In this document: in pieces, positions 63,085 through 64,000 of the stretch
How positions within the stretch are numbered: position 1 is the first letter of the stretch
Layout: each line of letters starts with the position of its first letter
Assembly: GCF_014204865.1 (NCBI RefSeq)
Contig: NZ_JACHMG010000001.1
Location: forward strand, 4,180,501-4,244,500
Reading direction: 5' to 3'
DNA: 64,000 bases
Source of the DNA: Amycolatopsis jiangsuensis
GTDB lineage: Bacteria; Actinomycetota; Actinomycetes; Mycobacteriales; Pseudonocardiaceae
Position numbers and translations under genes: made by a program
The notes under the pieces: generated by a model
Databases searched by the model: none
Told to the model about the DNA's origin: nothing
Seen by the model: the letters and a program-made list of their open reading frames with translations, nothing else

Positions 63085-63104
63085 GTCCCTCGTGACTCAG
63101 GAGG
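63077..63104. terminator. Hairpin spanning the MFS stop codon
   Basis: CCTCCTGAGTC (63077-63087) and GACTCAGGAGG (63094-63104) pair perfectly around CCTCGT. The left arm contains the TGA stop of the MFS gene. A duplicated GAGGCCTCAG follows at 63101-63120. It may serve as a bidirectional terminator with the convergent DUF3017 gene. Confidence 0.7.
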
Positions 63105-63116
63105 CCTCAGGAGGCC

Positions 63117-63419
63117 TCAGCCGAAGGGGCCGCCCGTGATGGTGAGGGCGATGTAGAGCACGGCGGCGCACAGTGCGCCGTAGGTGAGCAGGTCGACGAC
63201 CTTGCCGCGGATCGCGAGCAGCCCCGCCTTCTCGACCGGCAGCACCGCCCGGAGCAGGCCGGCCACGAGCAGTGCCACGCCGACGAGCACGGCGCCCTCC
63301 CGCCAGTGGTACTGGAAAGCCCGCTCCACCGCGGCGAGGAGCAGCAGGAGCACCACCGCGAACGGCACGTGGACGGTCCACGCGCGACCGCCACGCTGCC
63401 GTTCGCCGGGCATCGCCAT
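63117..63419 (-). CDS. DUF3017 small membrane protein
   Basis: A 100-residue protein with three hydrophobic segments (VPFAVVLLLLLAAVERAF, GAVLVGVALLVAGLLRAVLP and LTYGALCAAVLYIALTITGG). The pattern WREGAVLVGVALLVAGLLR fits DUF3017. It starts on a TGATG overlap with the folD stop, and the pair is a standard actinobacterial arrangement. Function is unknown. Confidence 0.87.
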   Translation of the reverse strand: MAMPGERQRGGRAWTVHVPFAVVLLLLLAAVERAFQYHWREGAVLVGVALLVAGLLRAVLPVEKAGLLAIRGKVVDLLTYGALCAAVLYIALTITGGPFG

Positions 63420-64000
63420 CAGCGCGCGACCGCGCGTTCCGCGGCCTCGACCACGTTGCTGACGAGCATCGCCCGCGTCATCGGGCCGACCCCGCCGGGG
63501 TTCGGCGAGAGCCAGCCCGCGACCTCGGCCACCGCCGGGTCGACGTCGCCGGTGAGCTTGCCCTCGACGTGGGAGACGCCGACGTCGAGTACCGCGGCAC
63601 CCGGGCGCACCATGTCCGGCTTGATGATTCCCGGGACCCCCGCGGCGGCCACCACGACGTCCGCGCGGCGGACCTCGGCGGCGAGGTCGCGGGTTCCGGT
63701 GTGACAGAGCGTGACCGTCGCGTTTTCGCTACGGCGAGTGAGCAGCAGGCCGAGTGTTCGGCCGACCGTGATACCGCGACCGACCACAGTCACCTGCGCG
63801 CCGTTCAGCTCCACGTCGTACCGCTTGAGCAGTTCGATGATTCCGTACGGCGTGCACGGCAGCGCCCCCCGCCGGCCGAGCACGAGCCGGCCGAGGCTGA
63901 CCGGAGCGAGACCGTCGGCGTCCTTCTCCGGGGCGATGCGTTCGAGCACCCGGTTCGCGTCGAGGTGGCGGGGCAACGGCAGCTGGACGATGTAGCCATG
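63419..64000 (-). CDS. folD: Bifunctional methylene-tetrahydrofolate dehydrogenase/cyclohydrolase (N-terminal part cut by window end)
   Basis: About 193 C-terminal residues are visible, and the gene continues past the window end, so its start is missing. [17 protein letters not shown] opens the visible part, matching the conserved VQLPLP and H-I/L-D segment of FolD. The NADP-binding region is [18 protein letters not shown], and the final [19 protein letters not shown] is the conserved PGGVGPMT motif. It makes 10-formyl-tetrahydrofolate, and overlaps DUF3017 by 1 base. Confidence 0.96.
   Translation of the reverse strand, partial: HGYIVQLPLPRHLDANRVLERIAPEKDADGLAPVSLGRLVLGRRGALPCTPYGIIELLKRYDVELNGAQVTVVGRGITVGRTLGLLLTRRSENATVTLCHTGTRDLAAEVRRADVVVAAAGVPGIIKPDMVRPGAAVLDVGVSHVEGKLTGDVDPAVAEVAGWLSPNPGGVGPMTRAMLVSNVVEAAERAVAR

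Overview
The window is high-GC DNA in which codons end mostly in G or C, GTG starts are frequent, genes often overlap by 1-8 bases, and TetR, HxlR, AraC and SorC regulators are abundant. It also carries an SCO4848-type membrane protein beside a D-alanyl-D-alanine carboxypeptidase, a DUF3017-folD pair and CYP105-like P450s. Together these point to a filamentous actinomycete, most likely Amycolatopsis or a close relative in the Pseudonocardiaceae. The genus is an inference. No rRNA, tRNA, insertion sequence, integrase or CRISPR array was seen, so this looks like chromosome with some accessory blocks.

Layout. 1-4.4 kb: the end of a serine hydrolase gene, then deoC, a full aldehyde dehydrogenase and a truncated aldehyde dehydrogenase homologue. 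4.4-12.8 kb: a (CTCGG)n microsatellite, a secreted DUF4232 protein, and the most striking block, a TetR regulator divergent from five consecutive cytochrome P450 genes ending in a single [3Fe-4S] ferredoxin. 12.8-14.3 kb: a methyltransferase and a divergent TetR gene with a double palindromic operator between them. 14.3-20.7 kb: a polyol or sugar ABC importer operon with a zinc dehydrogenase and a divergent SorC-type regulator. 20.7-30.1 kb: small regulator/enzyme pairs (HxlR with a dinucleotide-binding protein, ArsR with a frameshifted NmrA-like gene, TetR with an SDR lacking its catalytic residues), a large Ski2-like helicase, an acidic protein and an MFS transporter. 30.2-39.5 kb: nucleoside uptake and salvage (add, deoA, cdd, two permeases, a double ATPase, a BMP lipoprotein). 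40.1-43.5 kb: sdhCDAB. 43.6-51 kb: a subtilisin-like protease, cell-wall and membrane genes, trpS, and a decayed repeat field. 51-56.4 kb: a P-loop ATPase, a GH19 chitinase with DasR-like boxes, exonuclease III, an MBL-fold protein and icd. 56.5-64 kb: small housekeeping and unknown genes, two MFS exporters (one with an apparent transcription attenuator), DUF3017 and the start-truncated folD.

How the genes fit together. deoC with its aldehyde dehydrogenase can complete the breakdown of deoxyribose released by the thymidine phosphorylase and deaminases encoded 30 kb away, which are supplied by the BMP-type importer. sdhCDAB and icd are TCA-cycle genes. The P450 array shares ribosome-binding sites that overlap the preceding stop codons and one candidate operator, so it probably behaves as one inducible oxidation operon in which one ferredoxin serves several P450s. 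Two of its members look like recombinants of their neighbours. Several regulator/target pairs have perfect inverted repeats in the shared promoter, giving concrete operator predictions.
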